Source: Gammaproteobacteria bacterium
GTDB taxonomy: Bacteria > Pseudomonadota > Gammaproteobacteria > Pseudomonadales > Azotimanducaceae
Length of the DNA stretch: 64,000 nucleotides
NCBI GenBank assembly: GCA_026706385.1
Contig: JAPOYV010000072.1
Coordinates: forward strand, 1 to 64,000
Direction of reading: 5' to 3'
Shown: piece by piece, positions 7,997 through 17,906 of the stretch
Layout of the letters: the number at the start of each line of letters is the position of its first letter
How positions within the stretch are numbered: the stretch's first letter is position 1
Program-made: the position numbers and the translations under genes
The notes under the pieces: model-generated
Told to the model about the DNA's origin: nothing
Databases searched by the model: none
Seen by the model: only the letters and a program-made list of their open reading frames with translations

Positions 7997-9013
7997 ATGA
8001 CCGCGGTCAAGGCCCGCAGCCAGACTGCAACTCTCTGGTCGTCGGGCGTCCGTGCGTCTTTCCGGGGCGTCACGACGCTAGCGATCCTGTCCGGCTGCGC
8101 ATACGAAGTGGTCACGGGCTCGACGATGGGCACCACCTACGCGATCACCGCGAACTGCCCGGACCGGATCCCCACTGCGGCGGTCGCCGCCTTGCTCAGG
8201 CGCATCGATGCGCGCATGTCGACCTATGACGAGGCATCGGAACTGATGCGCTTCAATCGCGGCCCGGTGGGCGAATGGGTGCCGGTCTCGCGGGAGCTCG
8301 TGGAGGTCGTCGCGGCTGCCAAAACGGTGGCCGAGCACACCGGCGGCGCGCTCGATCCAACCGTCGCCCCGCTGGTGGCGTTGTGGGGCTTCGGCGCGTC
8401 GGCGAGCCAGGATGGGCCCGACGACGCCGCGATCCGCTCAGCCCTGCTGTCGGTCGGCCACCACCACCTGCGTTACCGGCGTGCGCCGCCGGCGCTCGCC
8501 AAGGACCGGGCCCTGTCGATAGACCTCTCGGCAATCGCCAAGGGGCATGCGGTAGATCGCATCGCGGACGTTCTTCAGGCGGCTGGCTGCCGGGCCTTCC
8601 TGGTGGAACTCGGCGGCGAGATCCGCGCCAGCGGATCCGCGCCGTCCGGCGGGCCATGGCGCATCGGCGTCGACTCGCCGTCCGGCCGCGGCCAACTCGA
8701 CGAACCGATCAGGCTGCGCGATGCGGGCATGGCCACGTCCGGCGGCTACCGCCAATACGTCGAACGCGACGGCAGTCGCGTGACGCACATCATCGACCCG
8801 CGGTCAGGCTATCCCGTTCGCCATCGCCTGGCCTCGGTCACGGTCGTGGCGGAGTCGGCGCGCTCGGCGGACGCCTACGCCACCGCGCTGATGGTGCTGG
8901 GGGAACGCGACGGTATGCGCTTCGCCGACGACGCCGGCATGGCGGCGCTGTTCATCGTGCGCACCGAAGAGGGTTTCGAGATGCTGCATTCCGAGGCCAT
9001 GGCGGGCGTTTGA
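7997..9013 (+). CDS. apbE: FAD:protein FMN transferase, ApbE family lipoprotein
   Basis: ApbE attaches FMN covalently to threonine in periplasmic or membrane proteins such as NqrB/NqrC and RnfG. The product (338 aa from the ATG at 7997) has a signal peptide ending in a lipobox LSGC, then GSTMGTTYAI, RIDARMSTYDEASELMRFN, a Gly-rich ELGGEIRASG segment and the C-terminal THIIDPRSGYPV motif that binds FAD and metal. The open frame extends to 7895 but the upstream residues precede any plausible signal peptide. Oddly, the first 29 codons lie inside the 85-bp dispersed repeat also seen at 232-316. No nqr or rnf genes are in the window. Confidence 0.85.
   Translation: MTAVKARSQTATLWSSGVRASFRGVTTLAILSGCAYEVVTGSTMGTTYAITANCPDRIPTAAVAALLRRIDARMSTYDEASELMRFNRGPVGEWVPVSRELVEVVAAAKTVAEHTGGALDPTVAPLVALWGFGASASQDGPDDAAIRSALLSVGHHHLRYRRAPPALAKDRALSIDLSAIAKGHAVDRIADVLQAAGCRAFLVELGGEIRASGSAPSGGPWRIGVDSPSGRGQLDEPIRLRDAGMATSGGYRQYVERDGSRVTHIIDPRSGYPVRHRLASVTVVAESARSADAYATALMVLGERDGMRFADDAGMAALFIVRTEEGFEMLHSEAMAGV
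7999..8083 (+). repeat. 85-bp dispersed repeat, copy 2 (overlaps apbE start)
   Basis: This is the second copy of the repeat described at 232-316, about 74 percent identical without gaps and in the same orientation. It covers the apbE start codon region and the first part of the signal peptide up to CGCTAGCG, just before the lipobox codons. Confidence 0.6.
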
Positions 9014-9130
9014 GCGGTGTTCGCCGAAGGGCTTTGAGCACTGGGGTGCGCGTTGCGAAAACTCCCCGCAGGTGCAAGGATGCCGTCGCCTCACGAACAC
9101 GAAGCCTAAGCCGCAAGGAGCACCATCCCC

Positions 9131-10357
9131 TTGTTTCAACCGTTGGCCGTCAACATCGGCCTGCGCTACGCGCGTGCACGTGCGAGCTTCATTTCCTTCG
9201 TCAGCGTGCTGTCGCTGGCCGGCTTGGCGATCTCGGTCGCCGTCCTGCTGTTCGTGCAAGGCATCGTCGCCGGCTTCGAGCGCGAGATGAACGACCGTGT
9301 GCTCGCGACCGTCCCCCATGTCACGTTGACGGGCCACGCACCTCTGCACGACTTCCATCATGCCGAACAGTTGGTCGCGGGCGTGGACGGCGTCGCCGGA
9401 GTCGCTGCGGTCGTGGAGGGCGGTGCGCTGTTGGCCACGCCGACGCGCGTGGCGGGCGTCAACCTCGTGGGCGTGGACCCCGGGACCTATGCCGCCGTTT
9501 CCAGCGTCTTCGATTTCGCCGAACTCGCCGAACCACTCGCTGCCGGCCGCTTCAACGTGGTGCTCGGCGAGGGCCTGGCCAACCGCCTGGATGTCTCCGT
9601 CGGTGATTTCGTCACCGCCGTTCTGCCCGAGGCCACGGTGACGCCTCTCGGCACGTTTGCGCGCCAGAAGAGGCTGAAGGTGGCGGGACTCGTGGACACC
9701 GGCTCGCAACTCGATCGGGCGAGCGCGTACTTGGCGCGGGACGATGCCGGTCGTCTATTCCGTCTCGGCGACGCCGTACACGGCCTGCACGTGGCCGCGG
9801 AGGATCCCCTGCAGGCGGACGCCGTGCGCTCCGGGGTTGTTCGCGTGCTCGGCGCCCACCGCGTCCGCGGACATAGCTGGTTCTCCTCGCTCGGCAACCT
9901 CTACAACGCCATCGGTGTTACCAAGAACATGCTGTTCCTGCTCCTGTCGCTGCTGATCGCCGTGGCAGCGTTCAACCTGGTGTCGAGCCTGGTGATGGTG
10001 GTCAACGAGCGGCGCGGCGACATCGCCATGCTGCGCACGATGGGCAGTCCCTTGAGCATGACGGTGACTGCCTTTGCAGTGCTCGGGCTGGTCATCGCCG
10101 GCATCGGTGTCACGCTCGGCGTCGTCGGCGGCCTGGCCCTCGGCGTGATCGCCGAGGCCGGCTTTCCGTGGCTCGAGGCGGTCCTCGGCGTGCCGCTGAT
10201 GGGCGAGTACCTGATCACCACGCTGCCGGTCGCGTTCGCTGTCGGCGACATCGTGCGCGTGGTCGGGACGGCACTGGCGCTGTGCCTGCTGGCCACCTTG
10301 CTGCCGGCGTGGCGCGTAGCTCACCTGAACCCGGCCGAGGTGTTGCGCCATGAGTGA
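9131..10357 (+). CDS. lolC: Lipoprotein-releasing system permease LolC
   Basis: LolC and LolE form the inner-membrane part of the LolCDE ABC transporter, which extracts outer-membrane lipoproteins and hands them to LolA. The 408-residue product has one N-terminal helix (ISFVSVLSLAGLAISVAVLL), a large periplasmic MacB-like domain, and three C-terminal helices with the conserved NERRGDIAMLRTMG coupling segment. The TTG start is supported by AAGGAG about 10 bases upstream. The 3' end overlaps lolD by 8 bp. Separate lolC and lolE genes suggest a heterodimer, not the LolF homodimer of some other proteobacteria. The LolC/LolE assignment rests mainly on gene order. Confidence 0.88.
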   Translation: MFQPLAVNIGLRYARARASFISFVSVLSLAGLAISVAVLLFVQGIVAGFEREMNDRVLATVPHVTLTGHAPLHDFHHAEQLVAGVDGVAGVAAVVEGGALLATPTRVAGVNLVGVDPGTYAAVSSVFDFAELAEPLAAGRFNVVLGEGLANRLDVSVGDFVTAVLPEATVTPLGTFARQKRLKVAGLVDTGSQLDRASAYLARDDAGRLFRLGDAVHGLHVAAEDPLQADAVRSGVVRVLGAHRVRGHSWFSSLGNLYNAIGVTKNMLFLLLSLLIAVAAFNLVSSLVMVVNERRGDIAMLRTMGSPLSMTVTAFAVLGLVIAGIGVTLGVVGGLALGVIAEAGFPWLEAVLGVPLMGEYLITTLPVAFAVGDIVRVVGTALALCLLATLLPAWRVAHLNPAEVLRHE

Positions 10358-11057
10358 CAACGGCGACTTCCCCGCGCTCAACGCCCGCGGGGTCACCAAG
10401 GCATACGTCCAGGGCGATCGTCGACTGGACGTGCTGCGGCAGATCGACATCGAGGTTGCGCAGGGGGAACGCGTCGGCATCGTTGGTCGTTCGGGCGCGG
10501 GCAAGAGCACGCTGCTGCACGTCCTGGCAGGGCTGGCGGACCCCGACTCGGGCCGCATCGAGGTCATGGGCCAATGCATCTCCGACGCATCGCCGGCGGC
10601 GCGCGCGCGAATCCGCAACGCGCGCATGGGTTTCGTCTACCAATTCCATCACCTCCTGCCGGAGTTCTCCGCCCTGGAGAACGTGGCCATGCCACTTCTC
10701 GTGGGCGGCGCCAGGTTCTCGACCGCTGCGGCGCGCGCCCAGGCGCTGCTTGAGAGCGTGCGTCTCGGCGCGCGGCTGGACCACCGTCCGCACCAGTTGT
10801 CCGGCGGCGAACGGCAGCGCGTTGCCGTGGCCAGGGCGCTTGCGGCGGCGCCGGCCATCGTATTGGCCGACGAACCGACAGGCAGCCTCGACCGCGACAG
10901 CGCGGAAGACGTGATGGCGACCATGGCCGAGATGGGACGCACGACGGGCACGGCGTTCGTGATCGTCACCCACGATCCCGCGATCGCGGCGCGCGTGGAT
11001 CGCACCGCCGTGCTTGTCGACGGCAAACTCGAAGCCGATGGCGTCGAAGGCGAATAG
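10350..11057 (+). CDS. lolD: Lipoprotein-releasing system ATP-binding protein LolD
   Basis: LolD is the ATPase that powers lipoprotein release by LolCE. The 235-residue product has Walker A (GRSGAGKSTLL), the Q-loop (FVYQFHHLLPEF, characteristic of LolD/MacB ATPases), the signature LSGGERQRVAVARAL, Walker B (IVLADEPTGSLD) and the H-loop histidine in IVTHDP. It overlaps lolC by 8 bp and lolE by 20 bp, indicating one tightly coupled operon. Confidence 0.93.
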   Translation: MSDNGDFPALNARGVTKAYVQGDRRLDVLRQIDIEVAQGERVGIVGRSGAGKSTLLHVLAGLADPDSGRIEVMGQCISDASPAARARIRNARMGFVYQFHHLLPEFSALENVAMPLLVGGARFSTAAARAQALLESVRLGARLDHRPHQLSGGERQRVAVARALAAAPAIVLADEPTGSLDRDSAEDVMATMAEMGRTTGTAFVIVTHDPAIAARVDRTAVLVDGKLEADGVEGE

Positions 11058-12270
11058 CGCCGCGTTGGGCGTCGCGCGAACGTCGCTGATGGTCGCGCGC
11101 CGCTACCTGTTCGCGCGCAGCCACGGCTACGCCACGCTGATCAACTGGGTGTCGTTCGGCGGCCTCGCGCTCGGGGTGATGACGCTGACCGTGGTGGTCA
11201 GCGTCATGAACGGATTTGATCGGGAGATCACGGGCCGGATCTTGAGCATCGTCCCCCATGCCGTCGTCGAGTCGCCGAGCGGCGAACCGAGCCGACTCGA
11301 TGCGTTGCGCCGTGTGCCGGGCGTCGACCACGTCGGCCGCTTCTTCGAAGGCGAGGCCATGCTCGCCGCGGGCGGCACGGTGCACTTCATCGCGCTCGCG
11401 GGTCTCGATGCGGAAGGTCTTCGGCGCTTAGCGGCGATCGGCGAGGAGGCATCGTCCGCGCTGGCCGCGCTTCCGGGCGGCATCGTCCTCGGCGCACGCC
11501 TCGCGGCCGCCAAGCGGCTCGACGTCGGTGATCCGGTTACCCTCGTGATCACGTTGCCGGGCCAGACGGGCGTGCGTCCGCGCGTCGAGCGGTTCGAGTT
11601 GGCGGGCACGTTCGAGATCGGCGCGGACCCCGACGCGGGCTTAGGCATCGTCCGCCACGACGAGATCGCGCGTCGGGGCTTGACGCCGGCCGGTACCGAC
11701 GGCCTACGACTCGGGTTTGCGGATCCGTTCGAGGCACCGACGCTCGCTCCGGCGATTGGCACGGCGCTCGGCCCTGGAGCGACGGTGCGGTTCTGGACCG
11801 ACGATTACGGCGAGCTGTTTCGCGCCGTGCAGATCGAGAAAGGCATCATGTTCGCGCTGCTCGCCCTGATCGTCGCGATCGCCGCCTTCAACATCGTCTC
11901 GGGCCAGGCAATGCTGGTCAACGACAAGCGCGGCGACGTGGCGATGCTGGCGACGATGGGGGCGTCGCGCGGGCTGCTGGTCACGGTTTTCTACCTGCAA
12001 GGGTTCGCGGTGGCGTTCATCGGCGTGGCCGTCGGGCTCCTCGTCGGCGTGGTGGTCGCGGTCAACGCCGGGCCGCTGGCGTCGCTGCTTGACCTGGTGG
12101 GCGCGAGCATCATCGAGGACACGTGGTTCTCGGAAGTGCCTTCCGAGGTACGCATGACCGACCTCGGCGTGATTGCGCTGCTGTCGCTGGGGCTGTCGAC
12201 CGTCGCGGTGCTTGCGCCGGCCTTGCGCGTGGTGGGCGAGAATCCGGCGACCGCGTTGCACGCGGCGTAG
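11038..12270 (+). CDS. lolE: Lipoprotein-releasing system permease LolE
   Basis: This second permease subunit (410 aa from the ATG at 11038) has the same layout as LolC: an N-terminal helix with FARSHGYATLINWVSFGGLA, VVVSVMNGFDREITGRIL, a periplasmic domain, then helices with NDKRGDVAMLATMGASRG. The start is slightly uncertain because the frame is open back to 11014; the ATG at 11038 has only a weak ribosome site within lolD. The gene ends 9 bp from the convergent DUF2062 gene. Confidence 0.88.
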   Translation: MASKANSAALGVARTSLMVARRYLFARSHGYATLINWVSFGGLALGVMTLTVVVSVMNGFDREITGRILSIVPHAVVESPSGEPSRLDALRRVPGVDHVGRFFEGEAMLAAGGTVHFIALAGLDAEGLRRLAAIGEEASSALAALPGGIVLGARLAAAKRLDVGDPVTLVITLPGQTGVRPRVERFELAGTFEIGADPDAGLGIVRHDEIARRGLTPAGTDGLRLGFADPFEAPTLAPAIGTALGPGATVRFWTDDYGELFRAVQIEKGIMFALLALIVAIAAFNIVSGQAMLVNDKRGDVAMLATMGASRGLLVTVFYLQGFAVAFIGVAVGLLVGVVVAVNAGPLASLLDLVGASIIEDTWFSEVPSEVRMTDLGVIALLSLGLSTVAVLAPALRVVGENPATALHAA

Positions 12271-12279
12271 GCGACGCGC

Positions 12280-12861
12280 TTAGTTTCCGGTTCCGTTCGC
12301 TCGGGCTCTTGCGGTCGCGGCGACCTTGCGCCGTTCGCGGCGTTGCTGCCAGCGCCGGACGGCGTGCAGCCGCCAAAGCGTGCGCGAGACGACAGCGCCG
12401 GTGAGGCCGGCCACCCAGCCGCACACCAGGCAGCCGACGATGAGTGGCCACCAGATGGCCACGAAGGTCTCGCCGACCCATGACCAGGACAGTTCCCACT
12501 CGACGTCCTGGGTTTCGACGCCGAGTAGCCACGCGCCGAGCTTGTAGGCGAAGAAGAACATCGGCGCGAACGTCAGCGGGTTGGTGATCCAGACCAGGGA
12601 CACCGAGATCGGCAGGTTGCAGCGCGCGAGGATCGCGAGCAGCGCGGCGAGGAGCATCTGCGTCGGCACCGGCACGAAGGCGCAAAACAAGCCGATGAAG
12701 AAGGCACCGCCGACCGAACGCCGATGCAGGTGCCACAGTTCAGGCTCAAGTAGCCGATGTCTTACAGGCCCGAGAGAGTTCTGCCGACGAATCCACTCCT
12801 GGGTCGGCAGATACTTGCGAATCCACTTTCGAGGCACGGCGTTCGCCACGCGGATTGCCAT
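12280..12861 (-). CDS. DUF2062 domain membrane protein
   Basis: The 193-residue product matches DUF2062 proteins: a basic N-terminus (PRKWIRKYLP), then a membrane region with GGAFFIGLFCAFVPVPTQM and VWITNPLTFAPMFFFAY, followed by another long hydrophobic helix and an Arg/Ala-rich tail. Its function is not established in the family. The same family member sits between lolE and comEC in Pseudomonas. Its ATG is only 15 bp from the comEC start on the other strand, so the two promoters must overlap the opposite coding regions. Confidence 0.8.
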   Translation of the reverse strand: MAIRVANAVPRKWIRKYLPTQEWIRRQNSLGPVRHRLLEPELWHLHRRSVGGAFFIGLFCAFVPVPTQMLLAALLAILARCNLPISVSLVWITNPLTFAPMFFFAYKLGAWLLGVETQDVEWELSWSWVGETFVAIWWPLIVGCLVCGWVAGLTGAVVSRTLWRLHAVRRWQQRRERRKVAATARARANGTGN

Positions 12862-12876
12862 CCGAAGGCACGCATT

Positions 12877-15192
12877 ATGCCGGGCATGTTGGATCAAAAG
12901 GACATCCGAGTTTGGGCGCTGGCGTTCTCTGCCTGCGCGGTACTCGCGCATTGGCTGCCTTGGGCGCAGTCGCTGTGGCCCTATTGGCTGATTGGCGGCA
13001 GCCTGGCGTTGCCCGTCCGCCACCTGCGCTTGGTGGCCGTCGCAGCGCTCGGACTGGGTTGGACCGGCTCGAACATCGCGAACGCCCTCCACGCCCCGAT
13101 TGACGCTGTGTGCGGCGGTGTTGAGATCGCCGGCCGCGTCGCAGGATTACCGACCCGGTCGGCTCCTGGTTCTGGGGCTGTGCCGGCACACCGCTTCGAG
13201 TTCCTGGTCGACGGGCCGTCCGCCCCGGCCTGCGTGGTGGAAGGCCGTTTGCGGCTGGTGTGGCTAGCTGGTCCCGGGCTTCGCGGCGGCGAAGCATGGG
13301 CGTTGCGCGCCCGCCTGCGACCGCCGAGTGCGGCGGCCAACGAGCACGGTTTCGACGCAGGTCGCTGGCACGTGCGCCAAGGAACCGTCGCCACCGGCTA
13401 CGTCACCGCCGGACGGCCCGGTGGCGACGCCCCGGGCCTGGGCGCCATGCTGGACCGATTTCGAGAGCACTTGCGCGACGGGCTTGAGGCCTTGCCGCTA
13501 GTCAACCCAGGCGTCATCGCGGCGCTGACGATCGGCGACTCGGCGGCGATTCCGCGAGCCGACCTGGAACGCTACCGGCGCACGACGACGATGCACCTGT
13601 TGGTCATCTCCGGGCTGCATGTCGGCGTCGTCACCGCATTCGGCTTCCTGTTCGGACGCGGTGTGGCGTTCCTGCTGGGGGTGCGCTCCAAGCCGGTCGC
13701 GGTCGCCGGCGGTTTGTTATGCAGTGCGGGTTACGTGCTTCTCGCTGGTGCGGGGCTGTCTCTGGTGCGCGCGTTCACCATGTCCACCGCGGGCATGCTG
13801 GCGCTTGTCAGTGGCCGGTCGGTCTCGACCGTGGGCGCGTTCAGCTACGCAGCGGTGGTGGTCCTGCTGGTGGATCCCATGGCACCGCTGGTGGCCGGGT
13901 TCTGGCTGTCGTTCGGCGCAGTCGCGGTTCTGCTGGGCTTCTTCGCGCCCCGGAGCCGGCGTGACTCCTGGCTCCTCTCCGCGCTCAAGGCCCAGTTGGC
14001 CATGGCCCTTGTATTCGCGCCGGTGGTCATCGCGATCATCGGCCTGGTCCACCCCTTGGGCGTGCTGGTGAACCTGGCTGCAGTCCCTCTGGTCACGCTG
14101 CTCACGGTGCCGCTGGCCCTTGCCGGGACGGTACTGATCGGATCGCCCTTCGGCGAGTGGCTGCTCCTCGGTGCTGATTTCTGTGTCTCGTGGTGCGACG
14201 AGATCCTGCGCCTGGCGGATCGCCTCCGACCGGTCTACATCGCCACGGCCTCGCCGTGGCTGTTTGCGGCAGGCGCGGCTGCGGCGGTTTGCCTGCTTCC
14301 CGTATCGAGACTCGCGAAGACCGGTCTGGCATCGGTAGTCGCGCTGGTTCTGGGTTGGCCGTTGCTCGGCCCGTCGTCGACGCCGCCCGGGCACGTGGAG
14401 GTCGAAGTCCTTGACGTCGGGCAGGGCACGTCGGTCGTGGTTCGGACCCATAGTCATACGATGGTCTACGACGCCGGTCCGGCGTTTCTGACCGGTGGCG
14501 ACGCGGGCTCGGGCGTCGTACTGCCGGCGTTGCACGGCCGCGGGCTCGATCAGGTCGACGTGCTCGTCCTGAGCCATAGCGACCTCGATCACGTCGGAGG
14601 TGCTGAATCGGTGTTGGCGGGCGTCGATGCCAAGTCCGTGCTGGCGGGCGAGCCCGTTCCCGGGATCGCGACGCAACCGTGCGGCGCGGGGATGGCGTGG
14701 CGATGGGATGACGTCCGGTTCCGCGTGGTGTGGCCACCGAGCATGCGGACGTTCGAGGGGAACGACGCCTCGTGCGTCCTGCTCATCGGGACGAATGGCG
14801 AGCGTGTGCTATTGGCCGGGGACGTCGAGAGCGCTGCGGAGCTGGCACTGGATTTGCCGCCCGTGGACCTGCTCCTGGTCCCGCACCACGGCAGTGCGAC
14901 CTCGTCGTCCCAGGCGCTGGTGGACATGACGGAGCCGGCTTTCGCTGTGATCGGTGCGGGTTGGGACAGTCACTTCGGTCACCCTCATCCCGCCGTCGTC
15001 GAACGCTATCGCTCCACGGGCGCGCACATCGTGTCCACCGCCGTGTCCGGTGCGGTGCGTTGGCGCAGCATCCGTCCCGATGTCCTGGACACGGTGCGCT
15101 GTCGGCCGGTGCCGTACTGGCGGAAGCTCCCGACAGGCCCTTGGCGCCGGCCGTCGGCCCTCAGCCGTCGATTGGCGGACTGTCACCAATGA
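12877..15192 (+). CDS. comEC: DNA internalisation protein ComEC/Rec2
   Basis: ComEC forms the inner-membrane channel for single-stranded DNA during natural transformation. The 771-residue product has an N-terminal DUF4131-like region, the competence domain with [13 protein letters not shown] and many helices, and a C-terminal metallo-beta-lactamase domain with [26 protein letters not shown] and [13 protein letters not shown]. These are the usual three parts at full length. I chose the ATG at 12877; an ATG at 12886 is possible. No other competence genes are in the window, so transformation cannot be inferred from this alone. Confidence 0.9.
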   Translation: MPGMLDQKDIRVWALAFSACAVLAHWLPWAQSLWPYWLIGGSLALPVRHLRLVAVAALGLGWTGSNIANALHAPIDAVCGGVEIAGRVAGLPTRSAPGSGAVPAHRFEFLVDGPSAPACVVEGRLRLVWLAGPGLRGGEAWALRARLRPPSAAANEHGFDAGRWHVRQGTVATGYVTAGRPGGDAPGLGAMLDRFREHLRDGLEALPLVNPGVIAALTIGDSAAIPRADLERYRRTTTMHLLVISGLHVGVVTAFGFLFGRGVAFLLGVRSKPVAVAGGLLCSAGYVLLAGAGLSLVRAFTMSTAGMLALVSGRSVSTVGAFSYAAVVVLLVDPMAPLVAGFWLSFGAVAVLLGFFAPRSRRDSWLLSALKAQLAMALVFAPVVIAIIGLVHPLGVLVNLAAVPLVTLLTVPLALAGTVLIGSPFGEWLLLGADFCVSWCDEILRLADRLRPVYIATASPWLFAAGAAAAVCLLPVSRLAKTGLASVVALVLGWPLLGPSSTPPGHVEVEVLDVGQGTSVVVRTHSHTMVYDAGPAFLTGGDAGSGVVLPALHGRGLDQVDVLVLSHSDLDHVGGAESVLAGVDAKSVLAGEPVPGIATQPCGAGMAWRWDDVRFRVVWPPSMRTFEGNDASCVLLIGTNGERVLLAGDVESAAELALDLPPVDLLLVPHHGSATSSSQALVDMTEPAFAVIGAGWDSHFGHPHPAVVERYRSTGAHIVSTAVSGAVRWRSIRPDVLDTVRCRPVPYWRKLPTGPWRRPSALSRRLADCHQ

Positions 15193-15199
15193 CGCGAGC

Positions 15200-15228
15200 G
15201 TTGAAAAGACGTGCCGCGCCCGCACTTA
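15200..15228 (+). promoter_or_regulatory. Sigma-32-type heat-shock promoter of clpB
   Basis: GTTGAAA (15200-15206) and CCCGCACTTA (15219-15228) are separated by 12 bases and resemble the sigma-32 consensus CTTGAAA and CCCCATNT. A start a few bases later would give a leader of about 45 bases before clpB, which has GAGGA ahead of its ATG. This fits known heat-shock control of clpB. Confidence 0.6.
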
Positions 15229-15278
15229 TTCCGAAGGGCCAGTGCTGGCTGTTTTGAAGACACCCGAGGACCAACGCC

Positions 15279-17852
15279 ATGCAACTCGAACGGTTGACCA
15301 CCAGGCTGCAGGCCGCCATCGCGGCGGCGCAATCGGTTGCGGTCGGCCGTGACCATCCGGCTGTGGAACCGCTGCACCTGCTGGCAGCGTTGCTCGATGA
15401 AGGCGGTACCAACGCCTTGCTGCAGTCCGCGGGCGTCGATTTGACCGCTCTCGCGCGGACCGTTGAAGGCCGGTTGGACGACCTCCCCCGGGTCGGCAAG
15501 CCGGACGGCCAGGTCGCCCTGTCGGGGGAACTCGTGCGTTTGCTGAACTTGGCGGACCGCGAGGCGCAGCGTCGGGGCGACCAGTTCATCTCGACCGAAC
15601 TCGTGCTGGCCGCCATGGCTGGTGCGGGAGGCCCGGCCGGCGACGCGCTTCGCGACGCCGGCTTCGACGCCGGCCGATTCGATGCAGCGGTCGATGCGGC
15701 CCGCGGCGGCGAGTCCGTGCGCGACGCCAACGCGGAGGAGAACCGCCAAGCGCTGGACCGGTACACGGTCGATCTCACCGCGCGCGCCGAGGCCGGCAAG
15801 CTCGATCCGGTGATCGGGCGGGACGACGAGATTCGCCGCACCGTGCAGGTCCTGCAGCGGCGCACCAAGAACAACCCCGTGCTCATCGGCGAGCCGGGTG
15901 TCGGCAAGACCGCCATCGTCGAAGGCTTGGCGCAGCGGATCTTGAACGGCGAGGTCCCGGAAGGCCTCAAGAACAAGCGCATCCTGGCCCTCGACATGGG
16001 TTCGCTGATCGCGGGGGCCAAGTTCCGCGGCGAGTTCGAGGAGCGCCTGAAGGCCGTACTCAACGAACTCGCCAAGCAGGAAGGCAACGTCATCCTGTTC
16101 ATCGACGAACTGCACACCGTGGTCGGGGCCGGGAAGGCGGAGGGCGCGATGGACGCCGGCAACATGCTCAAGCCCGCGCTAGCCCGCGGCGAGCTGCACT
16201 GCGTTGGCGCCACGACCCTCGACGAATACCGCCAGAACATCGAGAAGGACGCGGCCCTGGAACGGCGCTTCCAGCAGGTGCTGGTGGACGAGCCCAACGT
16301 TGAGAGCACGATCGCGATCCTGCGCGGCCTGAAGGAACGCTATGAGTTGCACCATGCCGTGGACATCACTGACCCCGCCATCGTCGCCGCGGCTCGGTTG
16401 TCCCACCGCTACATCACTGGGCGTCAGTTGCCGGACAAGGCCATCGATCTGATCGACGAGGCCGCCAGCCGAATCCGCATGGAGATGGACTCCAAGCCGG
16501 AGAGCATGGACCGCCTCGAACGGCGCCTGATCCAGCGCAAGATCGAACTCGAGGCGCTCAAGGGCGAGACCGACGAGGCGAGCGAGAAGCGCCGTGCCGG
16601 CCTCGAGGGGACCATCGCCGAGCTCGAACGCGAGTTCGCCGACTTGGAAGAGATCTGGACGAACGAAAAGGCCAGCGTGAACGGCGCGCAGCGCGTCAAG
16701 GAGTCCCTGGACGCCGCGCGCCTGGAATTCGAAGCGGCCCGTCGCACGGGCGACCTGGCCAAGATGGCGGAACTCCAGAACGGCCACATTCCCGCCTTGG
16801 AGCGCCAGCTCGCGGAGGCCCAGGAGCGCGATGCCAAGGGCAACGTGCTGCTACGCAACCGGGTGACCGATGCGGAGGTGGCCGAGGTTGTTTCCAACTG
16901 GACAGGCGTGCCGGTCAGCCGCATGCTCGACGGCGAGCGTGACCGGCTGCTCAAGCTCGAGGACGAGTTGCACCGTCGCGTCGTCGGCCAGGACGAGGCC
17001 GTCAACGCGGTGGCGCAGGCGGTCCGGCGGGCTCGAGCTGGTCTTGCGGATCCGAATCGGCCAAACGGCAGCTTCCTGTTCCTGGGACCGACGGGTGTCG
17101 GCAAGACGGAGCTGTGCCGGGCGCTTGCCGAGGCGCTGTTCGACAGCGAGGATGCCATGGTGCGTGTCGACATGTCGGAGTACATGGAGAAGCACGCCGT
17201 CGCGAGGTTGATCGGCGCGCCGCCAGGCTATGTCGGCTACGAGGAAGGCGGCCAGTTGACCGAACGTGTGCGTCGCCGACCTTACTCGCTCATTCTCTTG
17301 GATGAGATCGAGAAGGCCCATGCGGACGTCTTCAATATCCTGCTGCAAGTGCTCGAGGATGGCCGACTCACCGACGGCCACGGGCGCACGGTGGACTTCC
17401 GCAACACGGTGCTGGTCATGACCTCCAACCTCGGCTCGGACGCGATCCAGGCGCTTGCCAGCGAGGGGCTGGACACGGACATCCGCGATGCGGTGATGGA
17501 CGTGGTCGGCCGCTCTTTCCGGCCCGAGTTCGTCAACCGCATTGACGACGTGGTGGTCTTCCAGTCGCTCAAGAAGGACAACATGGCGGCGATCGCGGAG
17601 ATCCAGTTGGCCCGGCTGCGGGCGCGGCTGGCCGACCAGGATCTCGGCCTGATCGTCGACGATCAGGCTATGGCAGCGCTGGTGGAACAGGGCTACGACC
17701 CGGTGATCGGCGCCCGGCCCTTGAAGCGGGCCATCCAGCATGCCTTGGAGAATCCCTTGTCCACCGCCTTGCTCGAGGGCCGGTTCGCGCCGGGCCAGAG
17801 CATAGCGGTCAGCTACGACGGCGACGGGATGCGGTTCCAAAGCGCCAACTGA
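15279..17852 (+). CDS. clpB: ATP-dependent chaperone ClpB
   Basis: ClpB is a hexameric disaggregase that works with DnaK to recover aggregated proteins. The 857-residue product has the double N-terminal repeat domain, the first AAA+ module (Walker A GEPGVGKT, Walker [16 protein letters not shown]), a coiled-coil middle domain around residues 410-530, and the second AAA+ module ([27 protein letters not shown]). Length and layout are those of ClpB, not ClpA: the middle domain is present. It sits between comEC and exbB, which are usually adjacent, and has its own heat-shock-type promoter. Confidence 0.97.
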   Translation: MQLERLTTRLQAAIAAAQSVAVGRDHPAVEPLHLLAALLDEGGTNALLQSAGVDLTALARTVEGRLDDLPRVGKPDGQVALSGELVRLLNLADREAQRRGDQFISTELVLAAMAGAGGPAGDALRDAGFDAGRFDAAVDAARGGESVRDANAEENRQALDRYTVDLTARAEAGKLDPVIGRDDEIRRTVQVLQRRTKNNPVLIGEPGVGKTAIVEGLAQRILNGEVPEGLKNKRILALDMGSLIAGAKFRGEFEERLKAVLNELAKQEGNVILFIDELHTVVGAGKAEGAMDAGNMLKPALARGELHCVGATTLDEYRQNIEKDAALERRFQQVLVDEPNVESTIAILRGLKERYELHHAVDITDPAIVAAARLSHRYITGRQLPDKAIDLIDEAASRIRMEMDSKPESMDRLERRLIQRKIELEALKGETDEASEKRRAGLEGTIAELEREFADLEEIWTNEKASVNGAQRVKESLDAARLEFEAARRTGDLAKMAELQNGHIPALERQLAEAQERDAKGNVLLRNRVTDAEVAEVVSNWTGVPVSRMLDGERDRLLKLEDELHRRVVGQDEAVNAVAQAVRRARAGLADPNRPNGSFLFLGPTGVGKTELCRALAEALFDSEDAMVRVDMSEYMEKHAVARLIGAPPGYVGYEEGGQLTERVRRRPYSLILLDEIEKAHADVFNILLQVLEDGRLTDGHGRTVDFRNTVLVMTSNLGSDAIQALASEGLDTDIRDAVMDVVGRSFRPEFVNRIDDVVVFQSLKKDNMAAIAEIQLARLRARLADQDLGLIVDDQAMAALVEQGYDPVIGARPLKRAIQHALENPLSTALLEGRFAPGQSIAVSYDGDGMRFQSAN

Positions 17853-17855
17853 CCG

Positions 17856-17890
17856 GACCGTTTTGCGGTCGCTGAAGACCGCAAGCGGTC
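17856..17890. terminator. Hairpin between convergent clpB and unknown gene
   Basis: TTGCGGTC (17863-17870) pairs with GACCGCAA (17877-17884) across a 6-base loop, and flanking GACCG (17856-17860) pairs with CGGTC (17886-17890). The stem lies 3 bp after the clpB stop. No T-run follows. Confidence 0.45.
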
Positions 17891-17906
17891 GGGCGGGAGA
17901 GCGTGT

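Noticed and set aside
6418-8136. Apparent enoyl-CoA hydratase/membrane protein fusion of 572 codons
   Set aside because: The first part is a shadow of the hydratase gene in another frame; only the C-terminal membrane part is real.
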